Origin: Pseudomonas citronellolis
GTDB lineage: Bacteria > Pseudomonadota > Gammaproteobacteria > Pseudomonadales > Pseudomonadaceae
Direction of reading: 5' to 3'
Assembly: GCF_900112375.1 (NCBI RefSeq)
Contig: NZ_FOLS01000031.1
Coordinates: 33,202-97,201 of the forward strand
Length of the DNA stretch: 64,000 nt
Part shown: one piece after another, positions 10,773 through 19,252 of the stretch
Layout: each line of letters begins with the position of its first letter
How positions within the stretch are numbered: the first letter of the stretch is position 1
Translations under genes and position numbers: made by a program
Notes under the pieces: model-generated
The model's input: the letters and a program-made list of their open reading frames with translations, nothing else
Database searches by the model: none
Told to the model about the DNA's origin: nothing

Positions 10773-11501
10773 TCAGGGCCCGCGCAGGTCCATGAAGGCG
10801 TCGTAGCTACCGTCCTCGCGCATCAGCCGCAGCTCGCGGTTGAAGTCTTCGATTATCTGCGCGTGGCGCGGGTTGGCGCGGCTGACCAGGATGTACAGCG
10901 GGTTCTCCGCCAGCGGCTGGGGCAGGAACTCCAGCTTGTGGCGCTCGTCCTTCAGGTCGTGTTCGAGGATGTAGCGGGCCGTCCACTCGTCCTCCAGGGT
11001 CAGCTCGACGCGGCCGGCGACCACCATCATCGCGGCATTGGGGAAGGACAGCACCGGCACCTTGTGCAGCCGGTTGTCCTCGTTGAACTCGGGGGTGTAG
11101 CTGTAGCCGCGGACTACAGCGATGCGGAAGGGGTAGAGGTCGGCCAGGCGCTCGAAGACGATGGGCGAGCCCTTGCGCTTGAGGAAGCGCAGGCGGTTCA
11201 CCAGGTAGGGCTCGGAGTACTGCCCGAAGGTCTCGCGCTCGGCGCTGTACCAGGAATCCACCAGCACGTCGTACTCGCCGTTGCGCACCCCGTGCAGGGC
11301 GCGCGGCCAGGGCACCTGGGCGTAGTGGATGGCGTAGCCGGCGCGGGTCAGCGCGGTGCTGACGAAATGCACCGCCAGGCCGCGGCCGGGCATCTGCGCG
11401 TCGGCGTAGGGCGGCCAGCGGTCGGCGACCAGGTTCAGCGGCTCCTCGGCCTGGGCGCAGAACGGCAGGACCAGGGCGATCAGCAGGGCACGCAGCAGCA
11501 T
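10773..11501 (-). CDS. Periplasmic solute-binding protein (SBP family 3-like)
   Basis: A 242-residue protein with a signal peptide (residues 1-~19, ending AQA-EEP). The mature chain has the class of fold seen in amino-acid-binding proteins: WPPYADAQMPGRGLAVHFVSTAL at the N terminus, WPRALHGVRNGEYDVLVDSWYSAER in the middle, and a late second lobe. No permease or ATPase gene is adjacent, so it may be an orphan receptor-type binding protein rather than part of a transporter. ATG 11501 follows AAGGAG. It ends 7 bp from the convergent yccS stop. The ligand is unknown. Confidence 0.82.
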   Translation of the reverse strand: MLLRALLIALVLPFCAQAEEPLNLVADRWPPYADAQMPGRGLAVHFVSTALTRAGYAIHYAQVPWPRALHGVRNGEYDVLVDSWYSAERETFGQYSEPYLVNRLRFLKRKGSPIVFERLADLYPFRIAVVRGYSYTPEFNEDNRLHKVPVLSFPNAAMMVVAGRVELTLEDEWTARYILEHDLKDERHKLEFLPQPLAENPLYILVSRANPRHAQIIEDFNRELRLMREDGSYDAFMDLRGP

Positions 11502-11550
11502 GGCTCTCCTTGCTTGAGGCCCGCGCCCCGCTACCGGCAAGCGGGCGGAC

Positions 11551-12324
11551 TCAGAAAAGCATCGCCGCGCGCAGGCTCATTCCCCCACCGGCTTCGGGCA
11601 GAACACCGAAGGAATAGGCGCTGTCTGGCGATCCCTCAAGGAACAGATTGTAGGTGAAGTTGGCAGCGAGGTTGCCCACCGCCATGCCCACCAAGGTATC
11701 GGTTGGGTAGTGCTTGGAGCCTTCCACCCGCGCCAGCGCGGTCAGCCCGTCCACCGTGTAGAGCCCGGCCTTGGTGGTGAAGCGCAGGGTCGGGTCCATG
11801 TCGATGTAGTCCAGGTTGCGCCGGGTGAAGCTGTTGTGCACGGCGGTCACGGCCGTGTGCTTGGAGGGGAAGGAGTCGTCGGGAATGCCGTCGGGGCGGT
11901 CGCGCCCGGACACCTCCTTCCACTCCTCCACCAGGCCGGTCACCGCGTAGCGGTCGGTGGCCAGCAGCGCCAGGTTGCGCCCACGCCAGGCCCACTTCTC
12001 CTCGCCCTCGCTGCCCCTGGGCGCAGCCACCAGGCCGGTGACCACGCTCAGCGCGGTGCTGGCGTTGAGCATGTGGTCGGCGGCGGAGTTGGCGTCGCCG
12101 CCGAACAGCCATTCGTGGTTGGCCGCGGACTTCTGCCACTTGTGGTCCCAGTTGCCGGCGGCGATCACCGCCGCGCCGGCCACCGGCGCCCAGGTGCCGG
12201 GGTCGAGCACGGCGCGCTGGGCGGAGTCGCCGACGCGCGACCAGCTCATCTGCGGGGAGCCGGCGCAGCCGGCGAAAAGGGCGGATGACAATAGGGTCAG
12301 GGCCGCCAGGGTGCGGTAGCTCAT
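11551..12324 (-). CDS. PAP2-family phosphatase lipoprotein
   Basis: A 257-residue protein with a lipobox LFAGC, so Cys20 is probably lipidated. It carries the three PAP2 phosphatase motifs: KEVSGRDRP (136-144), SFPSKHTA with PSKH at 153-156, and RVEGSKHYPTD (199-209). The catalytic His and Asp appear intact. Family members remove phosphate from lipid phosphates such as undecaprenyl pyrophosphate or phosphatidate. Unlike the classical members it lacks six membrane helices, so it resembles the soluble or anchored subtype. ATG 12324 sits behind a GGGGGA ribosome site. The substrate is not predictable. Confidence 0.86.
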   Translation of the reverse strand: MSYRTLAALTLLSSALFAGCAGSPQMSWSRVGDSAQRAVLDPGTWAPVAGAAVIAAGNWDHKWQKSAANHEWLFGGDANSAADHMLNASTALSVVTGLVAAPRGSEGEEKWAWRGRNLALLATDRYAVTGLVEEWKEVSGRDRPDGIPDDSFPSKHTAVTAVHNSFTRRNLDYIDMDPTLRFTTKAGLYTVDGLTALARVEGSKHYPTDTLVGMAVGNLAANFTYNLFLEGSPDSAYSFGVLPEAGGGMSLRAAMLF

Positions 12325-12417
12325 GGTTTCCCCCGTAGTCCGTCCGCAAGGGGACGGTAAGGAATTTTCAGAAAACCTACAGGGTAGACGCCTCAGTCCC
12401 ATCCGACCTGCCGTCAG

Positions 12418-13182
12418 TCACTTCTTAGTCTGTCCATTTGTTTCGAGCAGCCCCTTGAGCAGGTCGATGGGCATGGGGAAGACGATGGTGGAGTTCTTGT
12501 CGCCGGCGATGCTGCCCAGCGTCTGCATGTAGCGCAGCTGCATGGCGCCAGGCTCGCGGGAGAGCATCTGCGCGGCCTGCATCAGCTTCTCCGAGGCCTG
12601 CAGCTCGCCCTCGGCATGGATCACCTTGGCCCGCCGCTCGCGCTCGGCCTCGGCCTGGCGGGCGATGGCGCGGACCATGGACTCGTTGAGGTCGACGTGC
12701 TTGATCTCGACGTTGGCCACCTTGATGCCCCAGGCGTCGGTCTGCGCGTCCAGCACCTTCTGGATGTCCAGGTTCAGGCGCTCGCGCTCGGCCAGCATCT
12801 CGTCCAGCTCGTGCTTGCCGAGCACCGCGCGCAGCGTGGTCTGGGCCAGCTGGCTGGTGGCGGCGAGGAAGTTCTCCACCTGGATGATGGCCTTCTGCGG
12901 GTCGAGCACGCGGAAGTACACCACCGCGTTGACCTTCACCGAGACGTTGTCGCGGGAGATCACGTCCTGCGGCGGCACGTCGAGCACCACGGTGCGCAGG
13001 TCGACGCGGACCATCTGCTGCACTACCGGGATCACCAGCACGAGGCCGGGGCCCTTGACCTTCCAGAAGCGGCCGAGCTGGAACACCACCCCGCGTTCGT
13101 ATTCGCGCAGGATGCGCAGGGCGCTGACCACCAGCATCAGCAGCAGGACCAGCGCCACCAGCAGTCCGAAGGGAATACCCAT
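12418..13182 (-). CDS. SPFH/stomatin-like protein (slipin)
   Basis: A 254-residue protein with one N-terminal membrane segment (residues ~3-23), an SPFH/band-7 domain (~25-190, including [13 protein letters not shown] and [19 protein letters not shown]) and a helical tail with [18 protein letters not shown]. Slipins form oligomers in membrane microdomains. Its start codon shares one base with the stop codon of the upstream nfeD-family gene, so the two are translationally coupled. That NfeD-slipin pairing is a conserved two-gene operon in which the NfeD protease can cleave the slipin C terminus; the role here is inferred. Confidence 0.9.
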   Translation of the reverse strand: MGIPFGLLVALVLLLMLVVSALRILREYERGVVFQLGRFWKVKGPGLVLVIPVVQQMVRVDLRTVVLDVPPQDVISRDNVSVKVNAVVYFRVLDPQKAIIQVENFLAATSQLAQTTLRAVLGKHELDEMLAERERLNLDIQKVLDAQTDAWGIKVANVEIKHVDLNESMVRAIARQAEAERERRAKVIHAEGELQASEKLMQAAQMLSREPGAMQLRYMQTLGSIAGDKNSTIVFPMPIDLLKGLLETNGQTKK

Positions 13183-14528
13183 CAGTCACCTCCCGATTCG
13201 TCGTCGGCCGCCACCTCCAGGCGCAGGCCGTCGCGCGCCAGCACCTTGACCCGCTGGCCGGCGCGCAGGGTCCGGGCGCAGCGGACCTGCCACTGTTCGC
13301 CCTGCAGTTGTACCCAGCCGGCGTGGGCATCCCCGTCGGCCACCGCGTCCACGGTCGCCAGGCTGCCCACCAGGCCGGCCGCGCCGCTGACCACCTGGCG
13401 CTGCCGGCTCTTCATGGCCACGCCCAGCACCCCGGCGATGAACAGCGCGCTGACCGTGGCCACGCCGACGATCAGCCCCAGGGGAATGCCGAAGCCCGGC
13501 GCGTCGGTGTCCAGCAGGATCAGCCCGCCGATCACGAAGGCGGCGATGCCGCCGATGCCCAGGCTGCCGTAGCTGGGCACGAAGGCCTCGGCGGCCATGA
13601 AGGCCAGGCCGAGGACGATCAACGCCACCCCCGCATAGTTCACCGGCAGCAGCTGCATGGCGTAGAGCCCGAGCAGCAGGCAGATGCCGCCGAGCACGCC
13701 GGGCAGCGCAAGGCCAGGGTTGGCGAATTCGAAGATCAGCCCGTACACGCCGATCATCAGCAACAGCAGCGCCACGCTGGGGTCGGTGATCACCGCCAGC
13801 AGGCGGGTGCGCCAGTCGGGCTGGCGCTCGACCCAGGCGAGGCCGGCGCTGTGGATGCTCAGCGCCTGTCCAGCCACCTGCACCTTGCGCCCATCGATGG
13901 CGCGCAGCAACTGGTCGAGGTTGCCGGCCTGCAGGTCGACGACCTTCTGCTTCACGGCTTCTTCGGCGGACAGGCTGACCGCCTCGCGCACCGCGCGCTC
14001 GGCCCACTCGGCGTTGCGCCCGCGCAGCTGCGCCAGGCCGCGGATGTAGGCCGCCGCGTCGTTGACCTGCTTGCGCTTGAGGGTGTCCTCCTCGCTGACG
14101 GCTGGCTTGCCGTCCTTGCCCTGCGGCTTTTCCGGGGCGCCGGGCGCGCCGATCTGCACCGGGGTGGCGGCGCCAAGGTTGGTGCCCGGGGCCATGGCGG
14201 CAAGGTGGCAGGCATAGAGGATGTAGGTGCCGGCGCTGGCCGCCCGCGCGCCGCCGGGAGCGACATAGCCGACCACGGGGATGGGGCTGGTGAGGATCGC
14301 CTTGACGATGTCGCGCATGGCGCTGTCCAGCCCGCCGGGGGTGTCCATGCGCAGCACCACCAGAGGCGCGCCCTCGTCCACGGCACGCTGCAGGCCGCGC
14401 ACCACGTAGTCGGAAGTCGCCGGGCCGATGGCCCCGTCCACCGTCAGCACCACCGCCGGCGAGGCCGCCAGCGCCCCGGCCGCGAACAGCAGCAGGAGCA
14501 AAGCGCAGCGGCGAATCAGCGTGAGCAT
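13182..14528 (-). CDS. NfeD-family membrane serine protease
   Basis: A 448-residue long-form NfeD protein. It has a signal peptide (1-~21), then a ClpP/SppA-like serine protease domain (~24-235) with MDTPGGLD and [12 protein letters not shown], Ser98 being the likely nucleophile. Four or five membrane helices follow (~245-370), with an OB-fold NfeD domain at the C terminus. The family cleaves slipins and some other membrane proteins. It is the first gene of the pair, overlapping the slipin gene by one base. The start codon ATG 14528 lies just after the large repeat region. Confidence 0.9.
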   Translation of the reverse strand: MLTLIRRCALLLLLFAAGALAASPAVVLTVDGAIGPATSDYVVRGLQRAVDEGAPLVVLRMDTPGGLDSAMRDIVKAILTSPIPVVGYVAPGGARAASAGTYILYACHLAAMAPGTNLGAATPVQIGAPGAPEKPQGKDGKPAVSEEDTLKRKQVNDAAAYIRGLAQLRGRNAEWAERAVREAVSLSAEEAVKQKVVDLQAGNLDQLLRAIDGRKVQVAGQALSIHSAGLAWVERQPDWRTRLLAVITDPSVALLLLMIGVYGLIFEFANPGLALPGVLGGICLLLGLYAMQLLPVNYAGVALIVLGLAFMAAEAFVPSYGSLGIGGIAAFVIGGLILLDTDAPGFGIPLGLIVGVATVSALFIAGVLGVAMKSRQRQVVSGAAGLVGSLATVDAVADGDAHAGWVQLQGEQWQVRCARTLRAGQRVKVLARDGLRLEVAADDESGGD

Positions 14529-14736
14529 GGCACGCCTCCCCGGCCAGGACCGAAGCGGCGCCGCAGGCGAATGAAGGGGCGGCGCCTTTCTACAGCATAG
14601 TCCTCTGCCCTGGGATGCCCGTGGAGGGGTGTTGCAGGGTGTTTTGCGGGAGAACTCCTAGCCGGATTCTCGTAGGAGCGAGCTTGCTCGCGAATGGAAC
14701 TCCCCGGCGATTCCGCTGCCCTGGCTTGGCTCCGCT

Positions 14737-14895
14737 CCCTCTCCCTAACCCTCGGCTGCGCGCCCCGCCCTGAAGGGAGAGGGGACCGTTCGGAGTGCGC
14801 TGATGTTTCGGCGTTAGCCGGCTAGCACAGGGACTACCGGCTGAAACCAAGCCTTCTCTCGGCACGGACTAGCCCCCTCTCCCTCTGGGAGAGGG
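14737..14895 (+). repeat. 160-bp composite repeat element, copy B
   Basis: Starts with CCCTCTCCC (14737-14745) pairing with GGGAGAGGG (14775-14783) and ends with a CCCTCTCCC-tct-GGGAGAGGG hairpin (14875-14895). Blocks ACCGTT, TTAGCCGG, GGCTGAAACCA and CTCTCGGCACGGAC lie between, separated by 23, 17 and 6 variable bases exactly as in copy A. TTAGCCGG can pair with the following CCGGCTGA. Similarity to copy A continues a few bases further, to about 14907. Confidence 0.8.
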
Positions 14896-15094
14896 CTGGG
14901 GTGAGGGATGCGGAGGAGCACCTGTCTCGCAGGCTGCGCCGAGGCGCTCTTCGTAGGAGCGAGCTTGCTCGCGAATGAGCCCCCGCAGCGGAGTCTGTTC
15001 GCGAGCAAGCTCGCTCCTACGGAAAGCCATGCTCGCCCGGATGTAGGAGCGGACTCCGTCCGCGATTCATTCGCCCCGCGCCGACATACAAACG

Positions 15095-15133
15095 AAAACG
15101 CCGTTCCCCCCTCACGGAAGAAACGGCGCTTTT
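15095..15133 (-). terminator. Terminator of maeB
   Basis: CGCCGTT (15099-15105) pairs with AACGGCG (15122-15128), with A-rich and T-rich flanks, 33 nt past the maeB stop. Confidence 0.75.
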
Positions 15134-15166
15134 GCCTTCGGCCTCAAGCCGAAGAGAGCGGCCCGG

Positions 15167-16435
15167 TCAGCCCTTGAACACGTCTTCCACCGACTGCAGC
15201 GGATAGTGCTTCGGATACGGCAGGGTAGCCACGCCGCTCTCGATGGCGGCCTTGGCCACGGCATCGGAGACCACGGTGATCAGGCGCTTGTCCATGGGTT
15301 TCGGGATGATGTACTCGCGGCCGAACTCCAGGGACGACACGCCGTAGGCCTCGCACACGTCCTTGGGCACCGGCTCCTTGGCCAGGTTGCGCAGGGCCAG
15401 GGCGGCGGCGATCTTCATCTCTTCGTTGATGCGGGTGGCGCGCACGTCCAGGGCACCGCGGAAGATGAAGGGGAAGCCGAGCACGTTGTTCACCTGGTTC
15501 GGGTAGTCCGAACGACCGGTGGCCATGATCACGTCGTTGCGGGTGGCGTGGGCCAGTTCCGGCTTGATCTCCGGGTCCGGGTTGGAGCAGGCGAAGACGA
15601 TCGGGTTCGGCGCCATGCGCTTGAGGTCGTCGGCGCTGAGCAGGTTGGCGCCGGACAGGCCGACGAACACGTCGGCGCCTTCCAGGGCGTCGGCCAGGGT
15701 GCGCTTGTCGGTCTCGGTGGCGAACACCGCCTTGTACTGGTTCAGGTCGGTGCGGCCGGCGTGGATCACGCCCTGGCGGTCGATCATGTAGATGTTCTCG
15801 ACCTTGGCGCCCATGCTCACCAGCAGCTTCATGCAGGAGATGGCGGCGGCGCCGGCGCCCAGGCAGACGATCTTCGCGCTTTCCAGGTTCTTGCCGGCGA
15901 TTTCCAGGGCGTTGAGCATGCCGGCGGCGGTGACGATGGCGGTGCCGTGCTGGTCATCGTGGAATACCGGGATGTCGCACTGCTCGATCAGCGCGCGCTC
16001 GATCTCGAAGCACTCCGGCGCCTTGATGTCTTCCAGGTTGATGCCGCCGAAGGTGATGGAGATGCGCTTGACGGTGTCGATGAAGGCCTGCGGGCTCTCG
16101 GCGTCGACCTCGATGTCGAACACGTCGATGCCGGCGAAGCGCTTGAACAGCACGCCCTTGCCTTCCATGACCGGCTTGGAGGCCAGCGGGCCGAGGTTGC
16201 CCAGGCCGAGGATGGCGGTGCCGTCGGAGATCACCGCGACCAGGTTGCCCTTGCCGGTGTACTTGTAGGCCAGTTCGGCGTCACGGGCGATCTCGCGGAC
16301 CGGCTCGGCCACGCCCGGGCTGTAGGCCAGCGACAGGTCGCGGGCGGTGACGGTCGGCTTGGTCAGCTCGACGCTGAGTTTCCCGGGGCGGGGTTGCGCG
16401 TGATATTCGAGGGCAGCGGTCTTGAGATCAGACAT
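15167..16435 (-). CDS. maeB: NADP-dependent malic enzyme (short form)
   Basis: A 422-residue malic enzyme that converts malate to pyruvate and CO2 while making NADPH. Visible marks are [35 protein letters not shown] (malate and Mn binding region), [11 protein letters not shown] and GAGAAAISC (nucleotide-binding Rossmann region). The phosphotransacetylase-like C-terminal domain of the ~760-residue MaeB is absent, as is usual for this form in pseudomonads. I chose ATG 16435 (MSDLK) with GGAAG 8 nt upstream over the in-frame GTG at 16444. A terminator follows the stop. Confidence 0.92.
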   Translation of the reverse strand: MSDLKTAALEYHAQPRPGKLSVELTKPTVTARDLSLAYSPGVAEPVREIARDAELAYKYTGKGNLVAVISDGTAILGLGNLGPLASKPVMEGKGVLFKRFAGIDVFDIEVDAESPQAFIDTVKRISITFGGINLEDIKAPECFEIERALIEQCDIPVFHDDQHGTAIVTAAGMLNALEIAGKNLESAKIVCLGAGAAAISCMKLLVSMGAKVENIYMIDRQGVIHAGRTDLNQYKAVFATETDKRTLADALEGADVFVGLSGANLLSADDLKRMAPNPIVFACSNPDPEIKPELAHATRNDVIMATGRSDYPNQVNNVLGFPFIFRGALDVRATRINEEMKIAAALALRNLAKEPVPKDVCEAYGVSSLEFGREYIIPKPMDKRLITVVSDAVAKAAIESGVATLPYPKHYPLQSVEDVFKG

Positions 16436-16539
16436 TTTTGGCACTTCCGCTTTATTGCTTGTTGGACAGACGGGCGACCGAGCATACGCGGGAAGAAAGC
16501 GCCTGCCAAGATAGCTTCAGGGCTGCGGTGTCAATGCTG

Positions 16540-17991
16540 CTAACGCACGATTTTCAACCATTCCCCGGGTTTTGGCTGACCAGTTGGATACAAATCATTG
16601 AGCAATCGTATACGAGAAATCGCGTCAGATTCCGGCTCGTTTCCGCCCTTTGCCAGCTGTTCCAGGCTTTGCCCGGCCTTCGCCTGGACCAGTTGCAGGC
16701 GCCGCGGCTCGGCCAGTTTCCGTTCGTCGGCGCGCAGCGGGCGGAAACTGCGGATCACCGAGAGGAACTCGGCGTCGCGGCTTTCCAGCGAGGCGCGGCC
16801 TTTGACCACACCCACGAACAGGTAGGCGCCCTGGTCCTTGTAGATCACCGCCACGCGCCGCGCGGGCGAACCGGGGATCACCGCGGCGGCGCCCTTCAGG
16901 CCGGCCTGGTTCAGTTCCTGCTCGTCGGCCAGGCGGCCGCCGGCGCCCTTGCGCAGGTATTCCAGCGGGCTCAGCTGGCCGTCGCGCGGCACCAGCTTCA
17001 TGCCGATGTAGGCCTGCTGGTCCTCGGGGTAGCCGATCAGCGCGGTGGGCTGGTTGAGCATGCCCCAGCCCCTGGGATAGCTGAGGGTGAAGCCCAGCTC
17101 GCCGTGGTAGAAGCTTTGCCCGCGGCGGATGCCGGACTCGGCGGAATCGCCGAAGGGCATGCCGTCGATGGCCTTCAGGTAGCGGTCGCGGCCGACCTCC
17201 TGCTGGCCGCCGGCCAGGGCCTGGGCCGGGCCCAGCACCTCCTGCAGGCGCCGGTCGTTGTCCGGGTGGGTGTCGAACAAGCCGTGATACCCCACCGGCT
17301 GCACCGCCTCGCCCTTGGCCTGGGCGACCTGGCGGGCGTAGTCCTCCTGGTTCTTCAGCACCCGCACCACCTGGATCATCGCCTTGGGGTCATAGCCGGC
17401 GCGGGCCAGGTACTTGGCGCCCAGGCCGTCGGCCTGCAGCTCCATGTCGCGGCCGTAGCCGCGCACCACGGCGGTGCCGAGGACGTTGGTGAGGTCGCCG
17501 GCGGCGCTGACCCCGGTGCCGATGGCCACGGCCGCGCCGAGCACGTTCCAGGCGCTGGCCTGGCTCTGCTGGCGCACGCTGTGGCGGGCGGTGACGTGGC
17601 CGATCTCGTGGCCCAGCACCGCGGCCAGCTCAGCTTCGGAATTGAGGTAGGCCATCAGCCCGCGGTGGATGTAGATGTAGCCGCCGGGCAGGGCGAAGGC
17701 ATTGATGTCGGGGCTGTCGACCACGGTGAAGCGGTACTGCAGGGTGGGCCGGTCGCCGACCCGGGCGACGCGCTCGCCCACCTGCTGCACGTAGGCCTGG
17801 AGCTTCTCGTCGGCGTAGCGCGGGTACTGCTTGGCCGCCTCCTGGCTGGCCTGGCGGCCGAGGGCCAGCTCGTCCTGCTCGCTCATGGTGACGAAGTCGG
17901 TCTCGCCGGTGGCGGGGTTGACCGCGCAGCCGCCCAGCACGCCGCTCAGGGCGAACAGGCAGGTGAGCAACAGCATCCTTGTCTTGGTCAT
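16540..17991 (-). CDS. M48-family metalloprotease lipoprotein
   Basis: A 483-residue lipoprotein with lipobox LGGC (Cys22) and a zinc protease domain of the M48 family. HEIGH lies at residues 128-132, and a third ligand Glu is in MELQADGLGA (~185). The C-terminal half (from ~290) has a GELGFTLSYPRGW domain and a late QLVQAKAGQSLEQLAKGG stretch that resembles a LysM-type or repeat module. Related proteins (LoiP, BepA) do outer-membrane quality control; this role is inferred. Its ATG overlaps the stop of the upstream nuclease gene by four bases, so the two are co-translated. Confidence 0.88.
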   Translation of the reverse strand: MTKTRMLLLTCLFALSGVLGGCAVNPATGETDFVTMSEQDELALGRQASQEAAKQYPRYADEKLQAYVQQVGERVARVGDRPTLQYRFTVVDSPDINAFALPGGYIYIHRGLMAYLNSEAELAAVLGHEIGHVTARHSVRQQSQASAWNVLGAAVAIGTGVSAAGDLTNVLGTAVVRGYGRDMELQADGLGAKYLARAGYDPKAMIQVVRVLKNQEDYARQVAQAKGEAVQPVGYHGLFDTHPDNDRRLQEVLGPAQALAGGQQEVGRDRYLKAIDGMPFGDSAESGIRRGQSFYHGELGFTLSYPRGWGMLNQPTALIGYPEDQQAYIGMKLVPRDGQLSPLEYLRKGAGGRLADEQELNQAGLKGAAAVIPGSPARRVAVIYKDQGAYLFVGVVKGRASLESRDAEFLSVIRSFRPLRADERKLAEPRRLQLVQAKAGQSLEQLAKGGNEPESDAISRIRLLNDLYPTGQPKPGEWLKIVR

Positions 17992-18794
17992 GGCAGCAGC
18001 TCCAGCATGGCCGGGTCGGTGATGGGCAGCATCCAGCGTGCCTGCCCCGGTTTCACGGCGCCGCGCGCGGAGCGGTCGATCACCCAGCCGCGCGCTTCCA
18101 GGGTGCGCCCGGGCAGCGCCTCCAGCGTGCGCTTATCGAACGCTTTCAACAGCTTAGGCTCGATCCGCAGTACCAGCGAACCGTCCATCTCCAGCCACAG
18201 GCCACCGCGGTTGCGCTGCACCTGGGCGACGCGCCCGCGGACGATGGCGAAGCCGCTCTGGCGCAGGCTTTGCGCGTCCTGCACCGGTGGGCGTTTCCAC
18301 AGGCCACGGCCGGCCTTGCGCGCCTCGCGCTCGGCAGCCTGCTGGCAGGCGGTCAGCTCGGTGTTGGGCGCCACCGCCACCAGGTAGCCCAGGCCCTCGG
18401 CCAGCAGTTGCGCCTCGATGTTGCGCCCCTGGCGGTCGTACAGGTGCGCCAGGGTGCGGCCGTAATGGTCCTTGGCCTGGCGTCCGAGCTGCAACCCTAA
18501 TTCGCCGTCGTTGGCCGCCACCAGCGCCTGCAGGCGTTGCCGCGCGGCCTCGGCGAAGGGCTCGGTGCTGCGCCCGCCGTGGGCCAGTTCCGGGGCGTTG
18601 ACGCCGATCAGGCGCACGTTGCGGCCATCGGCCAGCTTCAGGGTGTCGCCATCCACCACCCGCGCCACGCGCACCGTGCCGGCGCCGCTGGGCGCCGGGC
18701 AGGACGCCGCCAGGGCCGGTGCGCCCAGGCAAATCGCGAGCACAAAAAAGGCGCCCCGCAGGGGCGCCTTTTTCAGCAGATCGGGAAAGGCCAT
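17988..18794 (-). CDS. Thermonuclease (SNase-like) family protein
   Basis: A 268-residue secreted nuclease. A signal peptide (residues ~1-29, ending ALA-ASC) leads to a staphylococcal-nuclease-type domain with VVDGDTLKL, VRLIGVNAPE and DHYGRTLAHLY, the regions that carry the metal ligands and catalytic arginines; EGLGYL follows. The C-terminal ~100 residues are an extra domain. Codons 8-18 (LKKAPLRGAFF) are written by the hairpin terminator of the upstream rpmE gene, an unusual overlap. The ATG at 18794 lies 23 bases past the rpmE stop. It overlaps the M48 protease start by four bases. Confidence 0.88.
   Translation of the reverse strand: MAFPDLLKKAPLRGAFFVLAICLGAPALAASCPAPSGAGTVRVARVVDGDTLKLADGRNVRLIGVNAPELAHGGRSTEPFAEAARQRLQALVAANDGELGLQLGRQAKDHYGRTLAHLYDRQGRNIEAQLLAEGLGYLVAVAPNTELTACQQAAEREARKAGRGLWKRPPVQDAQSLRQSGFAIVRGRVAQVQRNRGGLWLEMDGSLVLRIEPKLLKAFDKRTLEALPGRTLEARGWVIDRSARGAVKPGQARWMLPITDPAMLELLP
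18744..18773 (-). terminator. Strong hairpin terminator inside the nuclease signal-peptide region
   Basis: GGCGCCCC (18750-18757), loop gca, GGGGCGCC (18761-18768), with six A's on the left and five T's on the right, gives a classic intrinsic terminator for rpmE on the minus strand. It lies 45 nt past the rpmE stop but inside the reading frame of the next gene, which it must partly shut off unless that gene is transcribed or translated through it. Confidence 0.85.
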
Positions 18795-18817
18795 CAGGGC
18801 TTTTCCGGAAATCGCTC

Positions 18818-19033
18818 TTACTTCTTGCCGCCGAACATGGCGAAACGCTGGTTGAAGCGATCGATACGGCCGCCGGTGTCCACGACTTTCTGCTTGCCGG
18901 TGTAGAACGGGTGGCACTCGGAGCAGACGTCCAGGTGGATGCCTTTGCACAGGGTCGAACGGGTCTTGATCACGTTGCCGCAGCTGCAGGTGGCTTCGAT
19001 TTCTTCGTACGCGGGATGGATTTCCGGTTTCAT
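18818..19033 (-). CDS. rpmE: 50S ribosomal protein L31 (zinc-binding type)
   Basis: A 71-residue L31. The Cys residues in CSCGN and in [18 protein letters not shown] make the zinc ribbon of the C+ form, as opposed to the zinc-free RpmE2 form made under zinc starvation. ATG 19033 ([11 protein letters not shown]) follows a GAGGA ribosome site. It is divergent from priA. The protein is a bridge element on the large ribosomal subunit. Confidence 0.96.
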   Translation of the reverse strand: MKPEIHPAYEEIEATCSCGNVIKTRSTLCKGIHLDVCSECHPFYTGKQKVVDTGGRIDRFNQRFAMFGGKK

Positions 19034-19210
19034 GATGTCTTCCTCTGGTTGGTGTGCCGCCACCCAGTCTCTGGCAGAAGCCGAGCCACGGCCTTCGAGG
19101 ACCGCGGGCGGGATCTTTACCGGGCACCGCACGCAAATTAAGGGCGTGGATCATACCAGAGACTTCCGCCAGCGCAAGTCGGGGCGCCGACCGACCGTCG
19201 CCGCGGCCCG

Positions 19211-19219
19211 TGCTAAGAT
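19211..19219 (+). promoter_or_regulatory. Candidate extended -10 promoter for priA
   Basis: TGCTAAGAT matches the TGnTAnnnT form and ends 33 nt before the GTG start. No clear -35 is visible. Confidence 0.4.
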
Positions 19220-19252
19220 CGCCGCCTCACGACGCCCCGGAAAGCCCACAGC

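Larger units (their letters stand above)
14529..15166. repeat. 638-bp repeat-dense intergenic region
   Basis: No gene is supported. From left to right: about 140 bp of unique DNA with the nfeD promoter region, a REP (14671-14695), composite element copy B (14737-14895), an inverted REP pair (14952-15021), a single REP of a different subtype (15042-15068) and the maeB terminator (15095-15133). This gap separates two blocks that are not neighbours in P. aeruginosa PAO1. Confidence 0.85.
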
